A DNA stretch of 64,000 nucleotides from Isoetes taiwanensis (Eukaryota; Streptophyta; Lycopodiopsida; Isoetales; Isoetaceae), in NCBI GenBank assembly GCA_021234155.1, contig JAJEKV010000027.1, forward strand, positions 10,554,716 to 10,618,715. Direction: 5' to 3'. The number at the start of each line of letters is the position of its first letter. The first letter of the stretch is position 1. Made by a program: the position numbers and the translations under genes. Shown here piece by piece: positions 22,471 to 32,859 of this stretch. Under the pieces are notes generated by a model. The model saw nothing but the letters and a program-made list of their open reading frames with translations. It ran no database searches and was not told the origin of the DNA.

Positions 22471-24660
22471 CTGGGTCCCCTCTTTCTTTTCCTTGTTTGT
22501 ACGTTTTGTTTACTCGGGACGAAGATCTCATTTGTCTTCAATACTAACCTACTTCTTGTTGCTTGTGCCAGAATTTGTCCACACAAAATAAAATTTTCTG
22601 TTCCCTTCTTAAAAATACTATCTATCTATCTCTTGCCCTTTTTGTCCTGGAAAGACCATGGCCCAATTTTCTGCTCATTTTTCCAATGGTATGCTGCCAC
22701 GCAATAATTCTGTTTCAAAAAAATAGGGTTCAATTTGTCAATAAATAGTAACAAGACAAAATAGAGCCATTGTTTTCACACTGATCGATCTCCGCCGTCC
22801 ATTTCTTGTGCTAGATCCGATGGCCAAGATATCGTCTCCCTTGCCTTAGGCCCATGATTCTAGAGCGCTTTATTTAACAACCACCGTCGTGATTGAACCC
22901 GCCTTAAATCAAGAAAACTCCGTGTGTTTTTTCTCTTGATATGTGTTTTTTCTTTTGATATGGCTTTAACATGTACAGAAAAAAATTTGCCAATCCACAA
23001 AAACACCATGCATTTTTTTTTGTTCAAGCATGATGGTGGTTGATAAATAAGGCGGCTTGATTTTGGGCTAAGGTTCCCTAAGCCTGAATCAGGGGTCCCC
23101 TTATCCTAGAAAGGTTTTTCTAAGGAAGGATCTTATACTCAAGCCCACTCATCAATTCGCAAACCTAATTTAACTCTAGCTTCTACTTTCATAATCTAAA
23201 GTTCTATTGAGTGATCTTGAGTTCTCCCATCCAATCTAAGCTTTTCCTAATGCTTTCCGCATTACTATATCAGCTACTGAAATCTCGCCTGCACCTATAC
23301 TGAGTATCTAGTTCAAATTGGCCTCAAACCTAGCCTCTTAGTTCGTCTGTCACGATGATTAATACTTCAGAAATCTCTCTATAGTATTTTGAAAATTGGT
23401 CTTCTAATTCCTAGAAACTTCTCGTTCACTAATTTACTAATTCGTTACTCAAATCTCCCGTGTCTCTGTACTGAGTATGTAGTCCAAAATTGGCATCAAA
23501 CCGAGCCTCTTAGTTCGCATGTCACGATAGCTAGCACTATAGAAATCTCTTTATAGTATTTTTGAAAACTGATCTTCCAATTCCTAGTAACTTCTCAGTT
23601 CAATGATTCGTTACTTAATTCAATATTCGCATAGTACTTCGAGTCTCCCTCTGCTCTTATGTTTCTTATTCCAAATTTCCCTCCCCAAGAATTTCTTCCC
23701 ATCATGTGCCTCATTAGGTCTTGCCTTGCCCAATGCTCTCAAGTACTACCAATCAATTAGATTATTGTTACCAATGAAGAAAATGATGAGATTTGACAGT
23801 TTCTCTAATTTAGTTTATCTCATTGACTAGTCAATGAGGTTTAACATTGCCTTGTGAAATCCTTTTGTTTATAATACCAATATATTCTTGGCCACCTGAT
23901 GATATATTCTATTTCAAATTGGAAATAAAGCATCAATAAAGTGTGCACTATTTTGTAACTAACAGAGCCAACACTGCTAAAGATTTGAGGGCAACTAGCC
24001 AACCACCGATATGATAAAATAGGAAATCACACGGTGAACTTTGAATAATTATATCGAGAACATGCGCAAGATTGATCCATTTTACGTGTGCCTTTCGTAC
24101 AATTGAATGTGCCAAATATTAGAACACTAAAACCCATAAGGATTAGGTTTGCTTCTTGTCTAACAACTCTCCTCTTAATAGAAAGTCGTGTAAAATACAT
24201 ATGTTGAATTGAAATATCTTGTCCTTACTAACATGGCCTTAAGACTTTCAAACAATTCCTATCCTAGTGGTGAACACCCCACAATTGCATGGAGCCCATT
24301 TGAATGATGGACTTTATGATTGAATGTTCTTTTTAACATGTGGTAAAAAAAAAAGGGAAGAAAGGTTGAAAACTTGGAATGTCACTAGAACAAATAGATT
24401 TTTTTTTTTTTTTATAACTTTTTCTTTGTGGCATGGCCATGTAGACGGACGCTTCATCTCATGTTTATTGGAGATTTGACAAACTCTTAGCATTTAGTTA
24501 TGTATATCCTACTTATACTTATGATAAAACAATGGACAATAGAGCAGAATCAAGCCGCAAATGTGGAATCAACCTTTTTTACATAAGGGTGAAATGATAC
24601 CTATGCCTGCCCAACTTAAATTGTTTAAACATAGCTCGATCATGTCTAACAAAATACCTT
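22471..24660. other. Intergenic; one about 180-bp tandem duplication
   Basis: No gene is seen. Between about 23,265 and 23,620 a block is doubled: copies share CTGAGTAT-TAGT, AACC-AGCCTCTTAGTTCG, GTCACGAT, AGAAATCTCT-TATAGTATTTT and CTTC-AATTCCTAG-AACTTCTC. The remainder is A+T-rich with homopolymer runs. Confidence 0.5.
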
Positions 24661-24667
24661 TCTCACT

Positions 24668-25105
24668 TTTTTTTATTTTTTTATTTTTTTTATGAAAGGG
24701 AACTGTTAATTGATTAACAATGAAGAGTACAATATTTGACAAGGTTAACTTACCCTTGACAAAAGATAAGATAATAACATAACCAACGAAGCCGATAATA
24801 ACCTTATTTATAAGTCTTGTAGCAAAATATCTTGCATCGGCCTATATTGTCGAAACATAGTAAAAATGAAAATCACTTGTAAAAAAATTTGTATGTCGAC
24901 AAATGACTTTGCAAGAACAAAACTGGACAACCAAAATCGAACTGTCGAACTCAAGACATAGCCGAATATACCAAACTACACTATATGGTGTAGTATCTTC
25001 GGACTGGAATCGGATGTAGTCGTCAACCATATCTCCTACTCCAAGCTCCAAAAGAACAGGAAGTGTTTTCCAAGAGATATCTATCCAGCTATGGATGTCG
25101 GCCAT
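24668..25105 (-). pseudogene. Possible minus-strand retroelement 3' piece (LINE ORF1-like?)
   Basis: On the minus strand an 87-codon frame (24,842-25,105) contains the phrases WKTLPVLLELGVGDMVDDYI and YIRLCLEFD, which loosely recall the conserved part of plant LINE ORF1 proteins (a leucine/glycine stretch followed by a R-C-EFD motif). Downstream in that orientation the sequence ends in an A-rich tract (plus-strand T-run at about 24,668-24,700) after AACAGTTCCCTTTCAT. The similarity is weak and the call is a guess; a profile search would decide. Confidence 0.25.
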
Positions 25106-26639
25106 AATCCACAGGAAATGGAAATTAATGTCTGCAATTGCATTTATCCCCTCTATTACAAATATGATCAGGAGATGTTTCTAAAAGTTTTGAACTGGTG
25201 TGGCGGCATGAAGTCACTAAAAGAGGATATTAGAATGTCCAGAACCCAAGACCGATTGCCGACTTTAATAAGGATAGTCCTCTTATCAGAATCTACAGGT
25301 CACAGAATGAAGAATACAATTCACAAAGTACCAATTCCTAGGATGGGTCCTATGATACAACTAGTAAAGAACAATAAGGAAAATAAGCTCAAGAGAACGC
25401 CGATGACTGGAAATGAGGAAGGAGGCGGTATAAATAGGAGGTGCAAGTAGGACGTCCCCATCCAAGGAATGTCGGTTCTATTGCTATCGCAATAGAACCG
25501 TGGCATTCTATGATAGTAGCCACCTCAAATCCGTTCACTTCTCTCGACCAGAATCAAAAGGAAGAAATTGTAGAGATATATAATGGGATACTAGACGTCA
25601 ACAAGAAGGATTACAAGGAAGAAGTTATTGTGGATTCAGGGCCAAGAACTCACTGAGGAAACAAATGAAGAGGTTCTAGAAACCCCTCCTCCAAAGATAT
25701 TAGAGTCACAATCTCAAGAACTAGGAAGTTAAGTACAATCTAAAGAGAATGATATGGGGACTACAATAGACAGTGCTGCAAACCCCTCTCCTCTAGTGAC
25801 ATACAACCATCATTCATTTAATTTGGGATTATGTCATGAAATTCAAAAAAATATTATTGCTGCTGGTACGTCAGTTTTAGAAAAAAAGTGTGTAGCCCAT
25901 TTACTCTCAAATTTCTCCCCTTAAATTTTCTCTTTCCCTCCAAAAGTTTTCTTCACTCCCAAATTGATATTTTCGTCTACCATTTTTTTTTTCGCCCTTT
26001 GCTGCGTCTCTTCTCCCCCCCCCCTTTTTCCCCCCATCACGCTTTGGGTTTCTTTCGTTCTTTGCCTTATCCACTACTCCATGGTGACCTACATGACGAA
26101 TGGCTCTACCCATTATTTTTTTCTCTACAGAAATGTTCTTTTTTCTTACTTCCTCACTTACTCTTGATTTTGATTTGCGCTTTTCTCTTGCTCTTCCATT
26201 TTTTTTTTGCCCTCTTTCTCAGCGATCTACAATGGTGATTCTATAAGGTATGTCTCCTCTCAGCATGGATTGCTTCTTACTTTTTAAACATGAGCATGGG
26301 TGCAGTTGCGCGCATGCAAATGGCATATCATAGCTCACAGAGGATTTGGCACTATTATGCTCTCAAATATACAATAGAAAGTGGTGATGGCATCTTTGTT
26401 CTTTTTCCTCAACTTTAGGATGGTGCTGAAGGCTAAATAAAAGGCTTCAGAACACTTAGTTTTTTACGGTTTTGCTCTAAAATATTGATACTAGAATGCC
26501 AGAATGTTCAGATGCTTCTAGAGGAGTTTTACAGAGGGATTATTGGGGCAAAAATTCCCAATTCAGCTTTAGTTGCTCATGGAAACAAAAATTAATTGTG
26601 GTTTGTTTTCTGCCTCTCAAGGATCGTTCCTTTTTGCTA
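25106..26639. other. No gene recognised; low-complexity stretch
   Basis: Plus-strand frames at 25,091-25,450 (119 codons) and 25,441-25,656 (71 codons) have no recognisable family and may be remnants of an element ORF. From 25,880 to 26,240 the plus strand is C/T-rich (long T and C runs), which gives spurious long frames. The remainder is ordinary A+T-rich sequence. Confidence 0.35.
25473..25500. repeat. Perfect 12-bp hairpin with 4-base loop
   Basis: CGGTTCTATTGC (25,473-25,484), loop TATC, GCAATAGAACCG (25,489-25,500). It lies within the unrecognised 25.4-kb frame. No T-run follows, so it is not a terminator. Confidence 0.75.
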
Positions 26640-27512
26640 CAAAAGAGGAAAATTAGGTAGCCGGATAAGGGACCGCTACTAAACTCATTGGTCTGCCTTT
26701 GGCAATGGACATGAATCTGCAAGGTTTATGGTCAAGCATGTTAAAGAGAATTAGAAAGAAATTGACCCCGTACACTTCCACTCTATCTTTGGCTGGAAGA
26801 GTGGAAATAACTAGTAGTGTCATAATGAGCACACATGTTTATTTCTCATCAGCAATAATTGCTGATACGAAATCCTACATGGAGATCGAGGCGGCTATTG
26901 GGGCTTTTATATGGAATAAACATTACAAAGTAGCTTGGCACAATCTAGTGAGACCCAGGAAAAAAGAAGATCTAGGCTGTAAGGATCTTTTCCAGCAAGC
27001 TCGAGCTTTAGCTGCCAAATTAGTTTGGAGGGCAATAATGGGTTGGAAACAATACTGTGCAAGAAAGCTTATTATTTTTAGATGGTTGATTTTAAATCAA
27101 AGTTTCACTTGTAACACAGTGGCAGCAAAATACTGTGATATTATAGATGAAACCTGTGGAGTGGGCTGTGGGAATGAAGAAACCCCTCCATATCTTCCAA
27201 TGTCCATGGTTACAACCCTTTTGGGATTGGATCAGAAACTTGATCATTAAAACTCCAGGTGTCACTAGCCGCAGTTTCCTTGACTTTCTTGATGAAAATA
27301 ACCTCTTTATTTCTATTATCAGAACAATTGCCTTATGGTGCATTTGGATCCACAAAAATAGAGTCACTATTCGGCATCTCCATCAGAACATGAATTGGTT
27401 AAAAGGTCAATTTTTAGCCAAGTTGATTGAAACGGCAATTGCTCACAAAAGAGAAAAGGGATTGGAGTATGATAGATTATGGGACAAAGCAGGCTCTTTA
27501 AGGGGTCTTTTT
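26640..27512 (+). mobile_element. L1-type LINE ORF2 C-terminal fragment (left part)
   Basis: The frame at 26,670-27,250 encodes the segment just after the reverse transcriptase core: GLPLAMDMNLQGLW, then SLAGRVEI, then WHNLVRPRKKEDLGCKDLF. This is the usual thumb and connection region of plant L1 ORF2. A +1 shift moves the reading to 27,147-27,510 (LHIFQCPWLQPFWDWI, ALWCIWIHKNRV), corresponding to the zinc-binding and C-terminal part. The reading stops abruptly at 27,512, where foreign sequence begins. The missing 3' end is found at 32,097-32,859. The endonuclease and catalytic YADD parts are absent, so this is a dead 5'-truncated copy. Confidence 0.78.
27476..27512 (+). repeat. 37-bp direct repeat flanking the 4.6-kb insertion (left)
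   Basis: ATTATGGGACAAAGCAGG through GGGTCTTTTT recurs at 32,139-32,175 with three differences. The arrangement (repeat B, insertion, then A-B-A) implies an older tandem duplication of the LINE tail into which the insertion landed, not a target duplication. Confidence 0.75.
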
Positions 27513-27595
27513 GGGTTGCCCCTAGGGGGGCAAACCCTCGTTTATGTGGGTATGTGGGTATATTCAAGTATATACTGGCATATACCTAGCATATC

Positions 27596-28189
27596 TTGAT
27601 GATCGCTAAAAACGGCCGGGCCGCTCGTAAATGGTCGGTCATCCAAATTTCCATTATCGACCGCTACACAAACGCTATCCGCCCGAACTTGGCTATGGCT
27701 TTTTACTTTGCTAGTTTTATGGGCGTGGAGGCGGCATCATCCTTGTGTTTATCCGGGGCAGGGCCCGAGTTGAGTTGGCAACCCATTCAAGAAGCCGGAG
27801 GCGATTCTCTTTTTGTGTTGGCAACCTCTCATTTACAAAGGCAAGGCCGATTTTGCGTGCTTCGTGGTATTCAATTCGGGTTCTCGCTCCATTATGGTTC
27901 TTTCAACAAATCAATTATTAGCGTAATCACGATTCTTTCCCGTTGGCATCATCTTTGCTATGGCGGGAGTAGAGCATTCTTCATATTGGAAATGGTTCCT
28001 CGGAGGAGGCTTCGCAACAATTTGCGTGCTTATAGGCGGAGTGAAACAGAGGAGATAATGGGAATGGTAACGGGCCATGGAAACCTTGTGATTAATATGG
28101 CTATGGCGGGGAGTACTAAACTACCTAACTTTCACGGAAAGCTCGCTTGGATATTGGATGCTATTGTTTCTATTTGGGTGAGTTTTTGA
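27596..28189 (+). CDS. Unrecognised 197-residue open frame
   Basis: This is the longest uninterrupted frame in the 4.6-kb insertion. It opens MMIAKNGRAARKWSVIQI and includes a basic patch RRRLRNNLRAYRR and a hydrophobic C-terminus ending AIVSIWVSF. I do not recognise a family. No signal peptide is evident. Its base composition is less A+T-rich than the following sequence, which suggests coding origin, possibly a captured exon or an exon fused to intron read-through. A GTGAGT donor-like sequence (TTGG|GTGAGT) lies at its 3' end, so the final residues may be intronic. Confidence 0.3.
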   Translation: MMIAKNGRAARKWSVIQISIIDRYTNAIRPNLAMAFYFASFMGVEAASSLCLSGAGPELSWQPIQEAGGDSLFVLATSHLQRQGRFCVLRGIQFGFSLHYGSFNKSIISVITILSRWHHLCYGGSRAFFILEMVPRRRLRNNLRAYRRSETEEIMGMVTGHGNLVINMAMAGSTKLPNFHGKLAWILDAIVSIWVSF

Positions 28190-29642
28190 ATATTCTTTTC
28201 TTTTTCCGTTGAATGCTAACCTTCATTTGGTCGATATGCTTCTTTTTTGTCGCATTCTCGATTGCATGTATCTTTAACTGCGTTCTTTTCTTCTGGAGCA
28301 TACATGCCTCTGGTTGTGATTGGAAACCGAAACTTTTTTGTTTATCACAAAATGCGATTGAGTGGTTAGGGAGCTCGTCAGTGCTTGAAGCTCGATTACA
28401 TATGTTTTAGAGTTTAACTGGATGATGCATTAAAGGTATAGCTCCTTGCCATCTTTAAACTGACTTGTTAACTGCCTGCAGCTATTTCTGGTGCTTTTAC
28501 CATTTGTCGGACTAGTTGCATACCTCTGACTAGTTGCATACCTCTGGTTTGCATGGCGAGATATTCTGTACGTGAAAGGATTGGTCAGTAATCATGGTCA
28601 TTTTTGGATTAAGAAAAGGGGCACGTTCTTCCGTTAGAACCCACGTGGTAATGTCTGGAATACTAAGATGCTTGATAGGCATATATATTGCTTAACATGC
28701 AGACTGTACTGACCTCATGGTGCTAGCTGTCTATGCTCATAAGTGAGTGAACTGAAGGCCTGGCTTGATTAATTTGCTCAATTCTTTTCTAGAACACTTC
28801 GAGGAGTTAAGATTGCTCCTAATGGTGTTTTTATGAGCCACAGATGGTTTTGTGATTTAATCTGAACGAGGGACTCAGGTTGCAGCAGTTTGTCTTGGCC
28901 CCTCTTTAAATGGTCCCATAATGTATCTCACATTTTCGAAATGAATGTAATCCATCAACACTGCTAGTGGGAGCATTGATCTGAATTTCAACACCATCTG
29001 AGCTTCAACAAGAACACCAGGCTTTGATTGAATACTGAGGTTCACCACCAGCCCTGTCTTTCTCTAGGTTTTTGTTTGTTTTTTATGCAAGTGGGGCTAC
29101 TCGATTGCTGCGATGGCGTCTATTGGAATCATTCTTTTTTCGATTGTCTTGTGGTAGGCCTAGCATGCAGCCTGTGCAAAAGATGTTGCACTGCATATCT
29201 TACAAGATGAAGAACAAAAACCTTTTGCAAAGGACCAAATGGCACAGTAGAATGGCAGACAATATTCTTGCTGACCAGTTTTCGTGCTGAGAATAAGAAA
29301 TCTATGTATGGTTATAAAATTGGCCTGAGGAAGAGAGTAGGACACTTGTGAATCTATTATTTGCTTCTACCTTGTTTGCATCAATGCTGTGTTGCAAGAG
29401 CCCTAGTTGTGGGAAGGCTCATCCATGATCAGCTTTTGAAAAATAGATATGCGAAAAATGTCTATTTAAGCAATAGACATGTATAGCAAGTTTGTTGTCT
29501 GAATCATGTAAATATGGTGTTAAAAAGCATGCTTCAGCCTAATGTATTTTTGTGTATAATTCTGGTGTCGGCATATGTGCAGTGTGACATAAATCATTTA
29601 ACGCCATGCCTGAGCTGAAATGTTGTCGCTTGAACTACAATC
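28190..29642 (+). other. Part of the insertion with no recognised gene
   Basis: T-rich, intron-like sequence with short frames only. The phrase GACTAGTTGCATACCTCTG is doubled at 28,510-28,550. Nothing could be assigned. Confidence 0.4.
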
Positions 29643-29822
29643 ATGGCAGCATCTGGAGAGGATGGATATTACAGTGAAGCTTTAAGGGTTATGAGCAAAT
29701 GCTACTCAAAGATGAGAGTCACTGACATGGTTACAATGGTTACTATTCCTAATGCATGTTCCAGCCTGAAGGATCTACTAAAAAGCAAAATTGTACATGG
29801 GCAAATTCTGCATCGTAAGTGA
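29643..29822 (+). pseudogene. PPR-protein-like fragment
   Basis: A 59-codon frame (MAASGEDGYYSEALRVM ... DMVTMVTIPNACSSLKDL, SKIVHGQILHRK, stop). This is the typical wording of a plant PLS-class pentatricopeptide repeat: EAL..., then D-VTMV-I-ACSSLKDLL-GK-VHGQI. Just over one repeat is present and the frame ends after VHGQI, so it is a fragment without function. Its position immediately ahead of the ALY exons indicates independent origin of neighbouring cargo pieces. The family is clear from the motif spacing; the parental gene is unknown. Confidence 0.6.
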
Positions 29823-29944
29823 GACTAAATATTGCTCAATTAATATTGCTTTGTGGTTTTCAATTTAGCAATATTTTTTTAAAATTTTCTGACTTAAGTT
29901 TTCTATCATTATGTTGTCTATGCTCATCTGTATTTGAATTGTAG

Positions 29945-30461
29945 AAACCTTTCTCCAAGGTTGGGGATCTGAAATTGTGTTTGATTCATTACGATATAAG
30001 CAGTCAGTCTAAGGTATGGTTAAGCTATAGTTGTATGTTTTCCAAGATACATGTATTAACATAAACAAATGGGACAGCAGAGGTGGTTTTTGTCAAAAAA
30101 AAAAGTGAAGTTGTTGCTACTGTTAAATGATACAACAATGTCCAGTTGGATGGAAAGCCAATGTAGAGATGGTTCAACCTACCAATGTAAACAGTCGATC
30201 AGGTATTGCAAAAGGCCACAGTGTCGCACCAAAGTAAGGCTCTTTAACATCTGTCCATTTTTTGTATTTCGTTTTGAATAAAGCTCTTGCAGTTCAACAC
30301 CAGGACGAGGTGATTGCAGAGGTGGATGTTTTGGAAAAGGGCCTGGGAGTGTGAAAGGGAAAGGAAGAGGGGAGAGGCTGCTAGCTCCTGAAAAGAAATC
30401 AGTAGAGGATTTGGATGCTGAATTAACTACCTACCATGCGCAGGCGATGGATGTCAATTAA
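29945..30461 (+). pseudogene. ALY/REF (THO4) RNA-export adaptor, three exons with introns, broken
   Basis: Exon 1 (29,945-30,013) follows TTTGAATTGTAG and encodes FSKVGDLK and LIHYD, ending SQSK before donor GTATGG. Exon 2 (30,071-30,233) encodes GTAEVVF and, after an in-frame stop, YNNVQLDGKPM, the RNP1-side wording of the ALY RRM; another stop and a shift follow, then a GTAAGG donor. Exon 3 (30,293-30,461) follows TCTTGCAG and encodes an RGG-type stretch and the C-terminal VEDLDAELTTYHAQAMDVN tail, the UAP56-binding motif. ALY couples mRNA splicing to export in the nucleus. The 5' third of the gene is missing, and the exon 2 acceptor is damaged (AAT in place of AG). Retained introns show that genomic DNA, not mRNA, was the source. 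Confidence 0.8.
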
Positions 30462-31032
30462 GTCTGTAACTGGCAACATGGCCAATCCATAGAATGGCTT
30501 TTAACATAACAATCAAACTATGGGAATTGGCGTTCCATCTGGATTTGTGTATTGTTATATTGTACCAAGTACATGGCTACGAACTCACATGTTTCAACAA
30601 TCTACAGGTGTATTTCAGCAATGGTGGAATTTGATTTTTTCTAAGCTTTTCTCTCAGATATTCAGTCAACGGCCAAGCTGCTGTTGTGAAAGGCATATAG
30701 TTAACTACGTTGATTGGCATTGCAAAGCTTATGTGGAGAAGATTTCATATGTCTGAAGCATATATCGATCTGTATTTGCATAATTACTGTTTAGGGTTAG
30801 CAGATTGAAGGAAGGTATTTGTGCTTTTAATGCTGAACAAATCTTGGGCTTCATGATCCAAGACAAATCTGCTAGCTACCTCTTATGATAAAAGCTTGGC
30901 CATAATTAATGTAGTGTCTTTTTAGTGCTTGCACTTTTGTTTTGGCAAATCAAATCATGCTTGCACATTTGGTATAACGTTATATCATTGCAACACTATG
31001 CCACAATGCATTTTCTTTCAAATTGGCAATAG
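30462..31032 (+). other. Part of the insertion with no recognised gene
   Basis: A 78-codon frame at 30,520-30,756 has no resemblance to known families. The remainder is A+T-rich and intron-like. Confidence 0.35.
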
Positions 31033-31154
31033 AAACCATGCTGCAAGAGTTAAATGCAACAATTAAGTGCACTATTGAACATACTGGAAATCGTCGTTCA
31101 TTTATTGCCCCTAAAGTTTCTAACTGTGGTGCACCTGATATAGGCAATATGGAG
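31033..31154 (+). pseudogene. Exon-like piece of unknown gene
   Basis: An open stretch of 40 codons (TMLQELNATIKCTIEHTG ... SNCGAPDIGNME) is bounded by acceptor AATTGGCAATAG and donor GTAGGT. The acceptor wording repeats almost exactly in front of the dehydrogenase exon at 31,377. I could not assign a family; it may be another exon of the same captured gene. Confidence 0.35.
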
Positions 31155-31376
31155 GTAGGTTGAGGAATTGGTTCCTTGATCTCAATATGGCCTACATGTT
31201 TGTTAGTAGGTAGTCTGTTTCTCTGAGGGCATTAGAAATAGTATTTGAAAATGTTTGTGTATGTGCATTCAATATAATATAGGAAGAAGGACGTGGTTCT
31301 GAAATACCACATGCAAGTGAAGTTTTGAAGATAATATTAATATTGGTGGACTAAGCTAATTTCTAATTGGCAATAG

Positions 31377-31750
31377 GGGAGGCTTAAGTTGGATCCCCAT
31401 GATGCAAAAGTTGCAAGAGGATTTCTGCCTATGGCAAAGGTAGTATTTGTCTCAACACTCATTGAATCAGTAAATTAACTAGAATAAGTATATGTTAATT
31501 ACTTTTTTGTTAATTGCAAGTAGTTGCGCCCCATGGATGCGGCTATCCAAGTGCATGGAGCTGCAAGAGTAAGTTATAATTTTGAACTTGCTCATATATG
31601 TGCGGCATCTAGGACCTTGCGTGCATGGAGCTGCAAGAGTAAGTTATAATTTTGAACTTGCTCATATATGAGCGGCACCTAGGACCTTGCGTCTTGCAGA
31701 TGGGCCAGATGAAGTCCATGTGGTAGATATAGTTAATGCCATTTCCACTG
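31377..31750 (+). pseudogene. IBR3/ACAD10-type acyl-CoA dehydrogenase, C-terminal exons, broken
   Basis: Exon 1 (31,377-31,439) encodes LDPHDAKVARGFLPMAK, matching the KKARG-IAMAK segment. Exon 2 (31,521-31,568) encodes VVAP, then MDAAIQVHGAAR before GTAAGT, with the family's NMALKVLD part lost. Exon 3 (from 31,681) encodes RTLRLADGPDEVH. These are signature C-terminal motifs of the peroxisomal acyl-CoA dehydrogenase family (IBR3 in Arabidopsis, indole-butyric acid beta-oxidation). Only about 60 codons of a protein of roughly 800 residues remain, so it is not functional. A 70-bp tandem duplication disrupts the exon 2-exon 3 intron. Confidence 0.72.
31551..31690 (+). repeat. 70-bp tandem duplication
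   Basis: 31,551-31,620 and 31,621-31,690 are the same 70 bases (GTGCATGGAGCTGCAAGAGT ... AGGACCTTGC) with two differences. It repeats the exon 2 end, intron and exon 3 start of the dehydrogenase fragment. Confidence 0.85.
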
Positions 31751-32096
31751 CCAGGAAAACAAGAACTACATCACATGCCACAAAAAGTTTAAACTTCATC
31801 TTATGCCAAAAGTTTCAACTGGCTTGGCTGCTCTTTTAACTGCTACCTTTTTTTAGCTCCATCCATCCATCCATCCATCCATCCTGGAGACTGAGAGTTG
31901 ATTGGCTTTGAGGTATAGCTTTCCTTGTGGTCTTACAGATCCTATGCCAGCTATATTATATTTACCCTCATCCATGTGGGTTTGTGGCATATTCCAAGTA
32001 TATGTCAGTATATGCTCAAAAACATGACTTTGAAGTGTGATTTAAGCCATTTCACTCTCGGGTCACGGAGGGCAACCCTCCGTGCGTAGCACCTTG

Positions 32097-32859
32097 TTAA
32101 ATTCTTTACTCTTAATCTGCAGGATAAAGAAGGATCTCATTATGGGACAAAGTAGGCTCTTTTGGGGGTCTTTTTAAATTCTTTACTCTTAATCTGCAGG
32201 ATAAAGAAGGATCTCTAGACTCTTTTTTGAGCCATCAGGCTGGCCCTTGGCCAATCATCAGCTAACTTTGTCTTTTGTTATTTCTTGCAACTCAATTCAA
32301 TAAACTCGGTTCAAGGGTCCTATCAAATCTTCAATCAAGAGGCACGGATGACTCGGGTGGAGCTCGAGGATACTCTGGTCTCCCTGAAGGCCTATATCAT
32401 CATTGAGGATGTTTCAGAAAGAGATGGATATGACAGCACTAACTCTCTTAAACCAATCTTTAAGAAGCTTTTCCAGGAGCAGGAGCAGTAGACATAGAGG
32501 GAAGCCCTATCCATTATGCTTTTGGATAATATACCTTATACACAATCCAAGAGCTAGATGACTAGCTTCAGATATTTGGAAGAAACAACATAGAAGAATT
32601 TGATCTTGAAGACTTGATACATGCTGAACTTGATGTTTTCTGAAAATTTAGCTTCAGACTTTCCATTGTTATAGCTATTTTAACTTTTTGATATTTAGCG
32701 ATTGCTATTATAGACTTAAATTAGAACAGAATTTTGGGATGATCTCTTCAATGTTTCTATTTCAAGAGGTCCCTTTTGACATGGGCTGCGTAGTGCATCC
32801 TTTGCTTATGCATTTCATGTTCTAATGAATACAAACCCCTGCCTTGATAGAAAAAAAAA
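32097..32859 (+). mobile_element. L1-type LINE 3' end with A-tail (right part of the 26.6-kb LINE)
   Basis: It begins with a duplicated LINE segment in the order A-B-A: A (TTAAATTCTTTACTC ... GGATCTC) at 32,097-32,138 and 32,174-32,215, B at 32,139-32,175 matching 27,476-27,512. It then continues as LINE 3' UTR and ends AATGAATACAAACCCCTG-CCTTGATAG followed by nine A (32,851-32,859). A 68-codon frame at 32,285-32,491 is likely incidental or a remnant of the ORF2 tail. Confidence 0.65.

Larger units (their letters stand above)
27513..32096 (+). mobile_element. 4.6-kb insertion carrying exons of several host genes
   Basis: This block separates two collinear parts of one LINE. Its left edge is a hairpin GGGTTGCCCC-TA-GGGGGGCAAACCC (27,513-27,537). 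Its right edge has a perfect 9-bp hairpin, CACGGAGGG-CAA-CCCTCCGTG, at 32,064-32,084. GGGTTGCCC is shared by the left edge and the complement of the right edge. A 45-base phrase with TATGTGGGT and CAAGTATAT occurs near both ends (27,540-27,587 and 31,972-32,018). Inside, all on the plus strand, lie a 198-codon unrecognised frame, a PPR-like piece, three ALY/THO4 exons, an unassigned exon and acyl-CoA dehydrogenase exons, the gene pieces keeping splice sites. The pattern resembles gene capture by a DNA transposon (Helitron or Pack-MULE type), but no transposase and no diagnostic terminus were found. Confidence 0.65.

Noticed and set aside
25888-26238. 116-codon hydrophobic frame
   Set aside because: It is produced by a C/T-rich tract; no family features and biased composition.
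27476-27512. 37-bp flanking repeats of the 4.6-kb insertion as a target duplication
   Set aside because: The right side shows the order A-B-A, which is explained by an earlier tandem duplication of the LINE tail.
27513-32096. Naming the 4.6-kb insertion a Helitron or Pack-MULE
   Set aside because: The right end after the hairpin reads GCGTAGCACCTTG, not CTRR, and no 9-bp target duplication or long terminal inverted repeat was found. The class is left open.
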